Source of the DNA: Sulfuritalea sp.
GTDB lineage: Bacteria > Pseudomonadota > Gammaproteobacteria > Burkholderiales > Rhodocyclaceae
DNA length: 64,000 nucleotides
Direction of reading: 5' to 3'
Assembly: GCA_030247575.1 (NCBI GenBank)
Contig: JAOTRV010000010.1
Coordinates: 62,001-126,000 of the forward strand
In this document: piece after piece, positions 42,401-48,000 of the stretch
Numbering within the stretch: the first letter of the stretch is position 1
Layout: every line of letters begins with the position of its first letter
Notes under the pieces: generated by a model
The model's input: only the letters and a program-made list of their open reading frames with translations
Told to the model about the DNA's origin: nothing
Database searches by the model: none
Made by a program: the position numbers and the translations under genes

Positions 42401-44831
42401 GACGGTAACGCTCGGCGGCTCCTTCGGCGGCAGCGGCGGCGCCGGCGGCGGCGTCACGCTGCTGGGTGCCGGAGCGGCATCCGACAACATCGTCAGGAAC
42501 AAGGTTTACGCCTACATCGCCAACGGCAGCACCGTGACCACCAGCAACGGCGGCGGCGTCGACGGTGCCGTCAAGCTCACCGCCAACGACACCAGCGTGA
42601 CCAGTGCCATCGCCGGCGGCCTTGCCGCGGGCGGTGCGGGCGGCGCCGGCGGCGGTGCGGCCGGATCGATGGGATCGGCGGCGTCGACCAACAGCGTACA
42701 AAATGAAGTCAAGGCGTACATCGACGCCTCCACCGTGAGCGCGGCCGGTGCGGTCGAGGTGACGGCGCACGAAACCGGCGTCATCGCCAGCCTGAGCATC
42801 GGCGCTGCGGTGGCCGGCGCCGGCGGCGCGGGCGGCGGATTTGCCGCTTCGGCCTCCGGGTCGGGATCCGGAAACACGGTGAAGAACACCGTGGCCGCCT
42901 ACATCGCGGGCAGCACCGCGCTGAGCAACGTGAGCAGCAGCAATGGCGCGATCAAGCTGACGGCGACCGATGCCACCTATATCGCGGCGGTTGCCGGCAG
43001 TCTTTCCATTGCAGGTTCGGGTGGCGCCGGCGGCGGCATCTCCGGGGCGGTCGGGATTTCCGCCGCGACCAGCAGCATCGAAAATACGGTCAGTGCCTAC
43101 GTCGACCACGCCAATGTCACCGGCGCCGCGGGAAAGAACATCGAACTTTCGGCGACCGAATCCGCCAACATCCATGCGCTGACCCTGGGTGGCTCATTCG
43201 CCGGCAGCGGCGGCGCCGGCGGCGGCGTATCCCTGGCGGCGGCCGGAGCAGGGTCGGCCAACACCATCGGCAACAAGGTGTCTGCCTATGTCGCCAACGG
43301 CAGCACGGTGACGGCATCGGGAGCCGGCGCGATCAAGCTCGGCGCCAGCGATACCAGCGTCACGCTGGCAGTGGCCGGCGGTCTCGCCGGATCGGGCGCG
43401 GGCGGCGCCGGCGGAGGGGCGGCGGGTTCGCTCGGCGCGGCCGCGTCGACCAACAACGTGCATAACGAGGTCAAGGCCTACATCGACGCATCGAGGGTGC
43501 TGTCGGCGACCGGCAATATCGAATTGACTGCGACCGAGGGCGGCTATTTGACGGCGACTAGCCTCGGTGCTGCGGTGGCCGCTGCGGGCGGCGCGGGCGG
43601 CGGCTTCGGCGGTTCCGGCGCCGGGTCCGGTTCCGGCAACACCGTGGGCAATACGGTGGCTGCCTACATCAGCAACAGCATAGGCACCGGCAAGGGTGTC
43701 AGCACCGGCGGCGGGGCCGTCAAGCTGACGGCCAACGACTCGACCACGATCAACGCCGTGGCCGGCGCACTGGCTTTCGCCGGCGCCGGCGGCGCAGGCG
43801 GCGGTGCGGCCGTGGCCATCGGCGTGGCGGCGGCGACCAACAACATCACCAATTCGGTGAGTGCCTACGTCGATAATTCCAGCGTCAGCGCGGCCACCCA
43901 GAATATCGAGCTGGCAGCCAATGAAACGGCGTCGATCGGCGCCACGACCATCGGCGGCACCCTTGCAGGATCGGGCGGCGCCGGCGGCGGCGTGTCGGTC
44001 GCGGCCGCGGGCGCCGGCTCGGGCAATACCATCGCCAACACCGTGCGCGCCTTCATCGGCAACAACAGCGTGGTATCGACCACGGGCGGCGGCGCAGTCA
44101 AGGCCACCGCAACCGACAGCAGCAGCATCAAGGCGCTGGCCGGGTCATTGGCCCTGGCCGTAGCGGGCGGTGGCGGCGGCGCAGGGTCGGGCTCGCTCGG
44201 CGCTTCCGTTGCGATCAACAGTATCGCCAATCAGGTCAAGGCCTACGTCGACAATGCCACGGTCACTTCGTCCGGCGCCGTCGAACTGTCGGCCAACGAA
44301 ACCGCGACGATCAACGCGCTGGCCATCGGCGGCGCGCTCGCCGTGGCGGGTGCCGGCGGCGGCGCGGGGGCAGCGGCAGGAGCCGGTGCCGATTCACGCA
44401 ATATCATTACCAATACGGTTCTGGCCTATGTGGCCAGTAGTTCCGGCGCCAAGGGCGTCACCGCGACGGGCGGTGCCCTGAAGCTGACGGCGACCGACAA
44501 CTCGCACATTACCTCGGATGGCGGCGGCGCTGCCGCCGCGGTGGGCGTCGGCGGTGGCGGCGGAGTCGGCGTGTCAGTCGGGTATTCGGTGTCGATCAAC
44601 AGCGTGACCAACACCGTCCGCGCTTACGCCGATGCCTCGCGCCTGAACGCCACGAATTCGAACATTGAAATCGGCGCGAACTCCACGACGACCATCGATG
44701 CACTGAATGTCGGTGCGGCGCTTGCCGTCGGCGCGGTACGGTCGGGGTTTCGGCGGCCGGCTCGGGCGGCAATTCGACCAACACGGTGCGCAACACGGTG
44801 GAGGCGTATGCCGCCAATGGCGCCACGCTGA
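24429..44831 (+). CDS. Giant LEPR-XLL/DUF4347/RTX-like repetitive surface protein, 5' part up to a frameshift
   Basis: An open frame of 6,800 codons from ATG 24,429 (AAGGA ribosome-binding site at 24,417). Order of parts: LEPR-XLL-like motif MEQRFLLS (residues 40-47); Ala/Pro-rich spacer; DUF4347 domain (~278-430); RTX-like GGxGxDxLxGG repeats (~680-1,405); beta-helix/hemagglutinin-like sequence (~1,460-3,020); a 14-copy ~93-aa array (~3,030-4,325); and the 254-aa higher-order repeats (~4,820 onward). No Sec signal peptide is visible. Only two cysteines are seen, one in DUF4347 (LYGCDVARG) and one in a repeat. The last ~30 residues before the TGA are Arg/Pro-rich and non-homologous, and repeat coding resumes in the -1 frame. 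Likely a type I-secreted adhesin or matrix protein, given the adjacent TolC gene; function not demonstrated. Confidence 0.9.
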   Translation: MTRTALSTALTTLAASIAKAFRPSGRLQAPARRKALFEAMEQRFLLSVEGVVPPPPPAPTLPALEAPLDTDAAVQSVKLSAASTPVQYTLQGGDQAGDPDQAAATLSAASDPAGVAATTPVIVAIDPTLPNAGSELDTAGKAVVSATPVGAPAASENPEQAGSKTNQAGSELAPAVLADVSAGTIGTPVQISLAAYTAFVQSRPAPAQVIIVDPAVTNYEELVKSIVSYGAAETAATVSPAGDDSASDSATKPATVSPLPNPSGSPAVSVAVEPTSSGPMLRVSRYGDVEVVVLDAGHDGIDQVTDILSSYHGLAAVQVLSHGGSGSLRLGASQVTGDKLDQARERVTSWGRALRPGGDIMLYGCDVARGTAGLDFVQNLASLTGADVAASTNVTGNAALGGDWQLEYSTGIIEAQPWFNAEALAGYTGVLDNLTGTIFNDTLTATYADETLIGLDLNDTYKFIDDWGDDLVTETTTGGFDTLDFSDVAADLTFTLRQDGSIRVVDGANPLNVVEATHVENLIGGSGANRFVFEAGSVLLGSIVGSSGGSATLDYSTYVAPISFNLDTGATTGILGALAGGVTKVNSIIGTAFGVGTDTITGKALDSRWEITAAGAGKINTIYSFTGFEALVAGSGVNTLDYSGYASGISVNLDAGTATGFASATGFRNVTGTVFADALTGTTGDNVFSGGAGNDIVSGNGGIDTIVESRDANFTLTDVTLTIGSEVDSLSGISWATLTGGAGNNTITATTFSGSVTLSGGAGDDILTGTAQGDVLIGGAGNDLVSGGAGNDSLTGGEGIDNLDGGTGTNTLIETGNSRFVLTNSTLDMGEGTNEVQTVTLGAGVTGGTFSLVYDGETTDPIAFNASPEALKTALTTLTTIGDDDVLVTSAAAELTGTVAYLTPRAIAAGTLSIDIGEGAIALDVLAGTYDAGGGTTDIANVVNRLIALNAQLAGKVEVATDAGGHLVFTTGATGPGATLSVGGTNAAAMFGNAAVAKGGPWVVSFRGNLAGKDVSQMTVTSNLTGGTATVSTTTAGVVEANTLANIQVAKLTGGASDNLINTTGFTAGHVVLDGGMGADTLFGGIGNDSLFGGQGDDLLTGVAGNDTIDGGQDIDSIIESADANMTLTNISLTIGAEANVLSGVERATLTGGDGANTIDAGGFSGGLAPDGPLAYLNNGTGVRVQSEVGKKDLYITLRDGSTVDVELKYLRTLQEVFDAIHAANANLTAGLNAARTAIVITDATAGAGNLTVSALAGSTAAADLGILGVGAGGTVTGTGLVMGGVTLDGGGGADILTGTAGNDILTGGDGADVITGGLGTDRIVETRDDDMVLTNTSLAIGAEGNDVLSGIENATLTGGTGANLLNASAFTAGAMILGTGGGTDTLRGGSGDDQFLIDASAMIAGTKVTIHVGGGLDNEVKIQGRSGTLTQADLEWFQYESGSAAARTTFEAPWYDPYLTVGENIIAPGQDITIKATHITLNGFTIDTSHATKAGSITMSGKHITIDGGAQLIAKATTVGGTDGSITIRAVDDRPYVTGLGFANVDIMSTDVTIGNATIRGGAVTVQAIADTRHYLKDSDFGTSPISSYLASGFNAAIGVIDKFSVLAAVSVSNASTRVDLGAASVIEAGTLLVNASSLIKLSASPTIAPGLGVAVGVGTTSAKVNVAGRITTTGDATIRSLADHTIDQVSDSSAMGGAAAAVAVTVLNSNSTVSVVDTADLTIGRDLSLQADTVDRNRTMARSVAGTDGKIGLSFAISVENGSTNAYLDGKASVARNVAVTAMQKADSIEASKLFIIPADGGGVSAEAGVGTNSKGDFLDDTKSAAVDKVTNKLKTAIKDKINALLKRTPDNTPGTFDVAAAVAVSVDINNTTARIGDGTHVADVTADGNINVTSKIEARPNIVATSEATDESEGDDEKKDQAPAKFGGSLAAAIGVYQNNTSAYIGENSQVDAKGAITVKAESLNELDPFDLWGANLVAPFLNENTQAKYSTQSGEQVLEAGDTVDVKGGHTAGGEVGTRYKYIGPEFSQTDLGTENFGDTSRWESAGNPIKNAATDFIKNLASYANGSFALGADSWSQATAGGQKVALAGAFTVGVMGNKAEALIKSGARINQRATHTGAQTVAVTARSVGDMFSVSGNFETPGVTREGGGDSKKSWKPKFGGPGGGTSNADDGKGAVGATIQVMVFENDTTAKIADGVVLYADSLEVSATKSGITVGLGASGGKANGVAFNGAFFVNVITNNTLAQIDNGATITVGSAHVKDENDVDLGMSVLVQATDTTIAIVGAGALATSNETAIGASVAVNAVTRNTQAVIGNLLGESGGTAGNFTAGGDVKIAAGNKGFIGSMAVAASKTAKNPPPAPDAKTGMKDSSGNSTDDPGKLPNNQKNYNNVIAQLQGKTSQPSGPDANTTASQQGKAGIGISGAVTINIVQDNARAYARQPGAMLLTNSGKLLLDAQNPTAVASLAGAVAISISQDGKPATGIAGALGLNVVSGTTEAFLDGAASITAAGLAVNAERKGNIVSLTAGVAGATGSKGVAVGGSVAVTVTTYTVEAGLRNTTGTIGGAVSVNAQDDTNIILVSGAGGFGGKTGIGAAVAFTYLGNTIRSTVDTVANFSHTGALDVTAKSTGLIVDVSGSAGVGKDAVGGAGTISVNLLENTIEAKVLNSSTLAGSGAVSVTATDSSFVFSIAGAVGVGKNAGFGAAVGVNDIHNTVRAVVEGSTLRSAGTVTLRAKTDSKIVGIALGVGVTQGSADGFALAGSAGANLIVNTVDAHVSGNSTIQADGAITIEAADQSLLIALGGGVAASISGKAGVGAAISYNRVSNGVAAYIDNSVVTSVNNKLSLLANSQAVLVAVAAAGGGGKDAGGAGTISINSIANTVDAHISASTVTVAGDVSVVASEASTMVVLALAGAGATSGSAIGAALAYNYVGGSISIADPNVISYNDGAVEGTKNATVTGTDSATPSNVTAYIDGTGVNAGGNVSVLAGFDDPSKLANPGPLAGAVKTVNTATGVSLTRDTISFGSAHGFNTGDAVYYRNGGGTSIGGLVDDNATKYYIIKVDGNRIKLAASVDDAIGNRAIALTSTGTGTGHTVVPVAQPITIDPAATVGNTLSFTAAHGLNTGDEVLYHNGGGASIGGLADDYTTKYYVIKVGANSVKLATSQVNALAGTAIALTSSGTGSGHNLVLTAAPVTLNAEQTVGNTIAFSGAHGLNTGDAVLYHNGGGASIGGLTDDYATRYYVIKVGTGTLKLAATRDDALNNNAIALTGAGSGSGHSLVLAAAENNFNPAASAGSTIVFAATHNFSTGDEVLYHNGGGASIGGLIDDSTTKYYVINVGANSVKLATSKANAEAGTAIGLTSVGSGTSHNLISTVDGATAVSFNPQSGVRSAISFGVAHGLNTGDAVQYRSGGGASVGGLTDGTLYYAIRVDESTVRLATTSANAQAGTALTLTSAGTGSAHSLVFTAQEVDFNAAESAGNIISFASAHGLATGDEVFYHNGGGASIGGLVDDSLTKYYVIKVGDNSIRLAATQANARANAAITFTAAGTGSSHSVISTAAGATAISFNPAAAVRNSIGFAYAHGLNTGDAIVYKKGVAANSALGGLADNTTYYVIKVDNNTVKLASSQANALANTAIGFATAGTGAGHTLNFVPRAVGFNPAAALANTISFGSVHGLATGDEVVYHNGGGVSIGGLADNSRYYAIKLDDNSIRLATTRAAALAGTAVALTSSGSGGAHTIVLTAAASRVRALSGGVDTIGLASVHNFKTGDSVVYHNGGGASIGGIANNATYYVIKVDDYAFKLASSAPNATAGTAIALTGAGSGSAHNFVPTGTAQSFNAGVAAVAVTDPLADSISFGAGVGERMVVSFAAAHGLQTGDEVLYHNGGGTSVGGLADNTKYYAIRVDDNTLRLATTRANAVAGNAMVFTTAGSGSAHSIVQTARATNFDATQALAGTIRFTAAHGYASGDEVLYHNGGGTSITGLVDNGTTRYYVIKVDDNAIRLANSRTNALVGTAIELRSTGAGSSHSVISTAAGAVAKTFDPGVALDRTVGDTIAFTAAHGLATGDAVYYHKGASGNTSVGGLADDSKTVYFVIKAGDNTIKLANSLENAEAGVAIAFTSAGAGAGHNVIKTAAGSTAVAFDPGVSLGNTISFATAHGRNTGDAVVYQRGAASNGAIGGITENATYYVIKVDANTIRLALSQADATAGIAVAFTSAGTGAGHSIVSAVSGASAITFNGATAVGTAHALATGDAVVYHNGGGTSIGGLVDGETYFAVKVDATHAKLAATYADATAANAKIISLTSAATGAGHTLVKKISQVGIAGAMLPLPISISGQIVSVTAAGAGGKNFGGAGAVTLNFIREGVDAHISNALNTRQVLAGGSISVLANDTSQIASGTGSLALQLGGSGAAVNASVGVSDIRNSVLAHVDSAKLVANAGSVKVGAGETARIINVVAGGAVSTGSSSAGAFGGSFAVNTIRNTVAATIGKAAAPGSGASDVSANGSVTVQSADTALIATLAGNVSASFGGKAAVGVAFAVNDINDSSNALIDASSVSSATGDVIVDASFGKPSVLPAILDWQIASMAVSGAGAQSGAGAGSVALNWIRNNVQARITNVGDLRTGADISAAGKLSVTASDNSTISALAGAITIAGIGSQGVSGAVGASVAYNYLGGDPANPATTTNNVVRAAIENVTGSIEASQVVVSSTYNGRINNITVAGAGSTGQSVTFALGGAVSINRIRNTTDAHVSGVSDLKTTGTLADSVKVSAEDNSSIWVLGGGVGISVGTQGGAALAAGVSVAANEITNATMAYIDDAKVASAGGVDVSAKSTSSIAAMTFGVAVAVSTGSGGFGGSGAGAGSGNTVNNTISGSIRNSRLGGKGVTAGGGRAVAVTATDNSNIVAVAGSLSFGGAFGSGGGAAGSVGISLAINSITDTTSAYIDSANVSTTGNNVTVTATEQSSITAVTIGGSGAGAGGSGGGGALAGAGAGSGNTIKNKALAYIANGSTVGVAGGTSAVKLAANDVSVITAIAGGIAVAGAGGAGGGAAGSLGAAAANNNIENQVKAYIDSSTVNSVASLELTAQETGVITAVSIGAAVAGAGGAGGGFGATASGSGSGNTVKNTVAAYVAGTTSASSVSSSSGAVKLTATDATAITAVSGSLSVSGAGGAGGGAAGAVGVSASNNDIANTVSACIDHSAATAAAGQNVELNATETAVIAAMSIGGSVAGAGGAGGGAAVAAAGAGSGNKTANKVLAYIANGSTVSTTAGGAVKLTAVDASVISAIAGGLGVAGAGGAGGGGAGSLGGAASNNDIANEVKAYIDSSTVTSAATLEITASEVGAISAISIGAAVAGAGGAGGGFAASAAGSGSGSVVANTVAAYIAGSTGASNVSSTAGAVKLAATDATVIVSISGSLAGAGAGGAGGGAAGAIGVSAATTNVGNTVKAYIDHATVTAAAGQNVELTANEVSVIMAISIGGAVAGAGGAGGGAAVAAAGAGTANAVKNKTSAYIANGSSVSTTGGGAVRLLASDVSVISSIAGGLAGAGAGGAGGGGAGSLGAAGSSNTIENQVKAYIDSSTVTSSATLELTAQEIGVIGSFSIGAAVAGAGGAGGGFAASGAGSGSTNNVRNTVAAYISGSTAASNASSTSGAVKLTATDATTILAVAGSLAISGAGGAGGGGAVAVGASTANSDVANTVSAYVDHANVTAAAGQNVEFSATETAVVATMSIGGAFGGSGGAGGGVTAMAAGAGSGNKIANKVYAYIANGSTVNTSGSGSVKLTATDSSVISTIAGGLAAGGAGGAGGGAAGSVGAAAATSDIQNEVKAYIDASTVVSGGNLQITAQETGVIATLSIGAAVAGAGGAGGGFAASAAGSGSVNKVKNTVAAYIAGTTALGNVSSTGGAIQLTATDATVIAAAAGSLAIAGSGGAGGGIAAAVGMSAATSTIENTVKAYIDHASVTAAAGKNVELTANETASITTVTLGGSFGGSGGAGGGVTLLGAGAASDNIVRNKVYAYIANGSTVTTSNGGGVDGAVKLTANDTSVTSAIAGGLAAGGAGGAGGGAAGSMGSAASTNSVQNEVKAYIDASTVSAAGAVEVTAHETGVIASLSIGAAVAGAGGAGGGFAASASGSGSGNTVKNTVAAYIAGSTALSNVSSSNGAIKLTATDATYIAAVAGSLSIAGSGGAGGGISGAVGISAATSSIENTVSAYVDHANVTGAAGKNIELSATESANIHALTLGGSFAGSGGAGGGVSLAAAGAGSANTIGNKVSAYVANGSTVTASGAGAIKLGASDTSVTLAVAGGLAGSGAGGAGGGAAGSLGAAASTNNVHNEVKAYIDASRVLSATGNIELTATEGGYLTATSLGAAVAAAGGAGGGFGGSGAGSGSGNTVGNTVAAYISNSIGTGKGVSTGGGAVKLTANDSTTINAVAGALAFAGAGGAGGGAAVAIGVAAATNNITNSVSAYVDNSSVSAATQNIELAANETASIGATTIGGTLAGSGGAGGGVSVAAAGAGSGNTIANTVRAFIGNNSVVSTTGGGAVKATATDSSSIKALAGSLALAVAGGGGGAGSGSLGASVAINSIANQVKAYVDNATVTSSGAVELSANETATINALAIGGALAVAGAGGGAGAAAGAGADSRNIITNTVLAYVASSSGAKGVTATGGALKLTATDNSHITSDGGGAAAAVGVGGGGGVGVSVGYSVSINSVTNTVRAYADASRLNATNSNIEIGANSTTTIDALNVGAALAVGAVRSGFRRPARAAIRPTRCATRWRRMPPMAPR
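24546..24569 (+). other. LEPR-XLL-like N-terminal motif
   Basis: Residues 40-47 read MEQRFLLS inside the context ALFEAMEQRFLLSVEG. The family consensus LEPRxLLS is known from the N-termini of very long repetitive exported proteins. Here Glu, Arg and Leu-Leu-Ser are kept while Leu-Pro are replaced by Met-Gln. It is preceded by a basic stretch (KAFRPSGRLQAPARRK) and followed by a Pro-rich linker. Confidence 0.7.
25260..25720 (+). other. DUF4347 domain of the giant protein
   Basis: Residues ~278-430 show the DUF4347 pattern: VVVLDAGHDGIDQVTDIL, then AVQVLSHGGSGSLRLGASQV, DIMLYGCDVARGTAG and TGADVAASTNVTGNAALGGD, closing with ALAGYTGVL. The SHGG...YGC arrangement recalls caspase-like His/Cys dyads. 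DUF4347 is common at the N-termini of giant RTX or cadherin-like surface proteins. Confidence 0.85.
26460..28640 (+). repeat. RTX-like Gly/Asp repeats and four copies of a linker module
   Basis: Clusters of nonapeptide-type calcium-binding repeats occur at about 26,490, 26,706-26,850, 27,651-27,760 and 28,299-28,385 (GGAGNDLVSGGAGNDSLTGG and the like). They alternate with a ~45-residue module seen four times, recognisable by a (I/L)(V/I)E(S/T)xx...TLT..SLTIG.E core and then ATLTGG. Two longer inserts separate them. This is an N-terminal RTX block, whereas RTX repeats usually lie near the C-terminus. Confidence 0.85.
28800..33480 (+). other. Beta-helix / hemagglutinin-like region
   Basis: Sequence with short alternating hydrophobic strands (ITIKATHITLNGFTID, SITMSGKHITIDGG) changes gradually into ~64-residue units of the form A-Y-I/V-D-x-S-x-V ... 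G-x-V-x-V-x-A ... G-A-G-x-x-x-G-x-G-A ... N-x-I-x-N-x-V. These units resemble filamentous-haemagglutinin or trimeric-adhesin-type beta-helices. Between 29,850 and 31,650 there are less regular, Lys/Asp-rich insertions. Confidence 0.65.
33510..37400 (+). repeat. 14 tandem copies of a ~93-aa repeat (TGDxVxYHNGGGxSIGGL family)
   Basis: Fourteen consecutive units averaging about 278 bp. Each carries AHGLxTGDxVxYHNGGG, then SIGGLxD, a YYVIKVDxNxIKLA block, an AxAGTAIALT segment and a GTGxxH ending. Copies 7, 12 and 13 replace the HNGGG loop with a KGxxxN-type loop, and copy 14 is truncated at its start. The repeat family is predicted beta-rich. Flanking sequence on both sides belongs to one interrupted beta-helix unit. 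Confidence 0.9.
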
Positions 44832-45000
44832 CCACCACCGGCAGCGGCGCGGTCAAGCTGGCAGCGACGGACGTCGCGACCAGCAACGCCAAGACGGTCG
44901 CGACCAGCATTTCGTTTGCGGCCGGCGCCGTCGGCGTGGGCGTCGGCGTCAGTGCTGCCCTGGCGAAGAACGACATCGCCAACACGGTGCGCGCCTACAG
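38889..45000 (+). repeat. Higher-order repeat: 762-bp period of four ~63-aa units
   Basis: Period starts (first Ala codon of the AYID-S/A-STV unit) fall at 38,889, 39,654, 40,416, 41,178, 41,940, 42,714, 43,476, 44,241 and 44,993. Spacings are 765, 762, 762, 762, 774, 762, 765 and 752. Within the two copies measured unit by unit (39,654 and 40,416), the four units start AYIDSSTV, A(Y)xAGST, A(Y)IDHA and AYIANGST and are 61, 66, 63 and 64 codons long. Each unit carries a central GAGGAGGG-type glycine run. The 774 spacing comes from a four-codon insertion; the 752 contains the frameshift. Confidence 0.95.
44730..44750 (+). other. Frameshift site in the giant gene
   Basis: The upstream frame keeps repeat sequence up to LAVGAV (codons to ~44,738), then turns Arg-rich and stops at TGA 44,829-44,831. 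The -1 frame reads GTVGVSAAGSGGNSTNTV from 44,735 on, matching the other repeat copies. One missing G near the GCGCGGT stretch would restore a single frame. The third unit here is 182 bp long, not divisible by three. Confidence 0.9.
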
Positions 45001-48000
45001 CGACTACTCGACCATCAATTCGGCAGGCAACGCGGAATTGACCGCCACGGCAAACCCGACCATTACGGCGCTATCGGTGGCGGCGACCTTCTCGGTCTCG
45101 GCGTCACCCGTGGGCGCGGCCCTGTCCGGCGCCGGTGCCGATTCGCAGAACACCATCAACAACATCGTCGAAGCCCGCATAGTCGGCGGTGGCGCCACGG
45201 CGGCCGGCAACATTTCGCTCAGCGCGGCCGAGACCGGTTCGATCACGGCAGACGTCGGCTCGGGTGCGCTGTCGGCCGGACTGATAGGCGGTTCCATCGG
45301 CATTTCGCTGGCGACCAACACGATCGGCAGCACGGTGCGGACCTATGTCCAGAGCACGTCGCTGACCTCCACCCAGAACAACATCTCCCTTGCGGCCACA
45401 TCGACCGATTCCGTAACCACGCTGGCGGTGGCGACCTCGATCGCCCTCGGCCTCGGCGGCGCCGGCGCCGGCGCAACCGCCACGTCGAATGTCAGTCCTA
45501 CCGTCGAGGCCTATGCCGGCAATGGCAGCACGCTCAACGCGGCAGGCAACATCACGATCGCCGCGACGTCGTCGAATGCGGCCACGGCAACCAGCTACGG
45601 CATTGCCGGCGGCGTAGTCGGCGTGGGCACCACGATCTCGAACGCGACGGCAAACGGATCGGTGCTGGCGCACCTCGACGGCAATGTCACCGGCGTCAAT
45701 ACGCTGACGATTCAGGCAACAGCCACCGACACGTCGACCGCTAACTCGACGGCGGCGACCGGCGGTATCTTTGCCGGTTCAGGCTCGGTCGCGAATGCGA
45801 CCACCTCACCGGTGGTGCGTGCCTATACAGGCGCCGGTACCATCTCGGCGCGCGGCGCCATGATTGTTGCGGCGACCCTCACGCCCAAAGCCAACGCCAA
45901 CGCTCTCGGTGTGTCGATCGGCGCCCTGGCCGTGGGTGTTTCGTCGGCCACGGCCACGGTGTCGCCGACCGTCGATGCACATGTCGGCGGCATCATCACG
46001 GCGGCCAGCCTCAGCGTCACGGCAACCCAGGCCTTGCCGGGCGGGGCCGAATCGGCCAACGCCCGCGCCACGGGTGCAGTCGGGGCGCTGATCGGCGTCA
46101 CCGCCACCTCGGCCACGGCGATCAACGGCAGCGCCGGGAGTCAGGCCGGAGTCACCAGTTACGTGGCCAACAATTCCGTGCTGAACATCACCGGCGACAC
46201 CACGGTATTCGCCAACAACAACAACAAGCAGCGAGCCGAAGGTAATGCGGCGGCGGGCGGCCTCCTGGCCGCAGGCGTGGCAAGCTCCAATGCAGCGTCG
46301 AATACCGTGACCCGCGCCTATCTCGGCAGCGGCGTGAGCCTGACCGGCAGCAACCTGAACGTCACGGCAAATGGCGTCGACAACAATCTCGCGGTGACCT
46401 ACGCCGGCAGCGGCGGCGTGCTTGCCGGTGCATCGGCATCGGGGTCGACCTCGAACGTCAGCCTGACCGAGGCGACCATAGGCGCCAACAGCACGATTCA
46501 ACTCGGCACTCGCGGCACAGGCGCGCTGGCAATTTCCGCCGACCACGTCGCTACCTTCAACGCGCAGGAAATCACGGTTGCGGGCGGCGTGGTGGCTGGC
46601 GCCGGCGTGAATATCGATCACGGCGTCGATGCAACGGTCAATGCCGGCGTCGGAAGCAACGTCAATGCCGTTGCGCGCAACATCAAGATCTACGCCACCA
46701 ATCACGCCGACAAGCAGTGGCTGTCGGCCGACAACGTCAAGGGCACTACCGGCGGCCTGGTGAGCGGCGCCGGCGCCTATAGCGACACCCGCATCAGCTT
46801 CAATACCACGGTGACGGTCGGCAGCGGTGCCCGCCTGGAAGTGGTCGGGTTGCCGACGGCGGATTCCTTGATGGAGCTGCGTGCGAAGAACGATCTGACG
46901 GTTCTCGACAAGGTCACCTTCATTACCGGCGGTGCCCTCAGCGGTGCCGGAGTCGAGGCGAAGATTCGCACCCTTGCCGACCTGGCGCGGGTGAATATCG
47001 GCAACAACGCCACCTTGCTGAGCAAGGGCGCAATCGACATGTCGGCGCGCGGCACCGGACGTGTCACCCAGCAGATCAACGTCGATACCTATGGCGCCGG
47101 CACCTTGACCACCGGCGAAGCGCGGGTCGACGTGCTGCCGGTCAACGAGGTCATCATCGGCGACTCGGTCAATGCCACCGCCTATGGCGATCTGAAGATC
47201 TCGGCAGGAAGGGACACCAATTTCGACGCCGACGACTACACGATCGAGGCCCGCTACGACGGCATCGCCGGCAGCGTGGTGCCGATCGACCGGGTCGATG
47301 GCAAGGCCTTCCTGGTGCAGGAAAACCGGATCAGCATCGGCACCGGTTCCTGGCTGAAGACCGCGCGGCAGGCTCTGATTCATGCCGAGCGGCTGGCCGA
47401 CAATACCGTGGTGGGCAAGGCGAAGATCACGAGTTGGGTCAGCGGCGTGGCCGACGGCCTGCTCAGCCTGACCGGCGGCGGCGCGGATCAGTACAACGGC
47501 CACCTGCTGCAGGAGTCGCACGCCACCGTGACCAACAACGGCACCGTGGAAACCGGCATTACGCGGCACCAGTCGTTGACCCTGAACGGGTGGAATGCGG
47601 CGACGGGGACGGTCACGGGCGTCGCGACCGACGGCGTCACCTTCATCTCTTCGCAGAAAGTGCTGGAAAGCACGCTCGCCACGGACTTGCGCCTGGCCCA
47701 GCAGCAATTGGCGGATTACGGCGCCAACGATCCGATATTGCGCGACGTCTATACCGCCGATATCGCCCGCATCAAGGCTCTGATGGCCGCGCAGGGCCTC
47801 ACCGATCCGGTTTCCGGCCTGCCGACGGTGCAATACGTGATGACGGTGACGGTCGATCCGATCTGGGCGCAGGCCGGCAAGATCGACGTGCGCTCCGGCG
47901 TGCTGCAGGGCAGCGGGCGCTGGATTGCTCCTACCGATGCGACGGTTACGGTGCTCAATGACACGCCGGCCTTCGTCGAAATCAAGGGCATCACGATTCC

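Noticed and set aside
44739-44750. Programmed -1 ribosomal frameshifting at the GGGG run
   Set aside because: No X-XXY-YYZ heptamer in the correct phase and no evident downstream pseudoknot; only the P-site codon could re-pair. A one-base deletion is simpler.
44707-45744. Plus-strand frame (345 codons) just after the frameshift as continuation of the giant gene
   Set aside because: Its product is Arg/Gln/His-rich and unrelated to the repeats; the correct continuation is the frame starting at 44,738, which keeps the repeat pattern for 19 kb.
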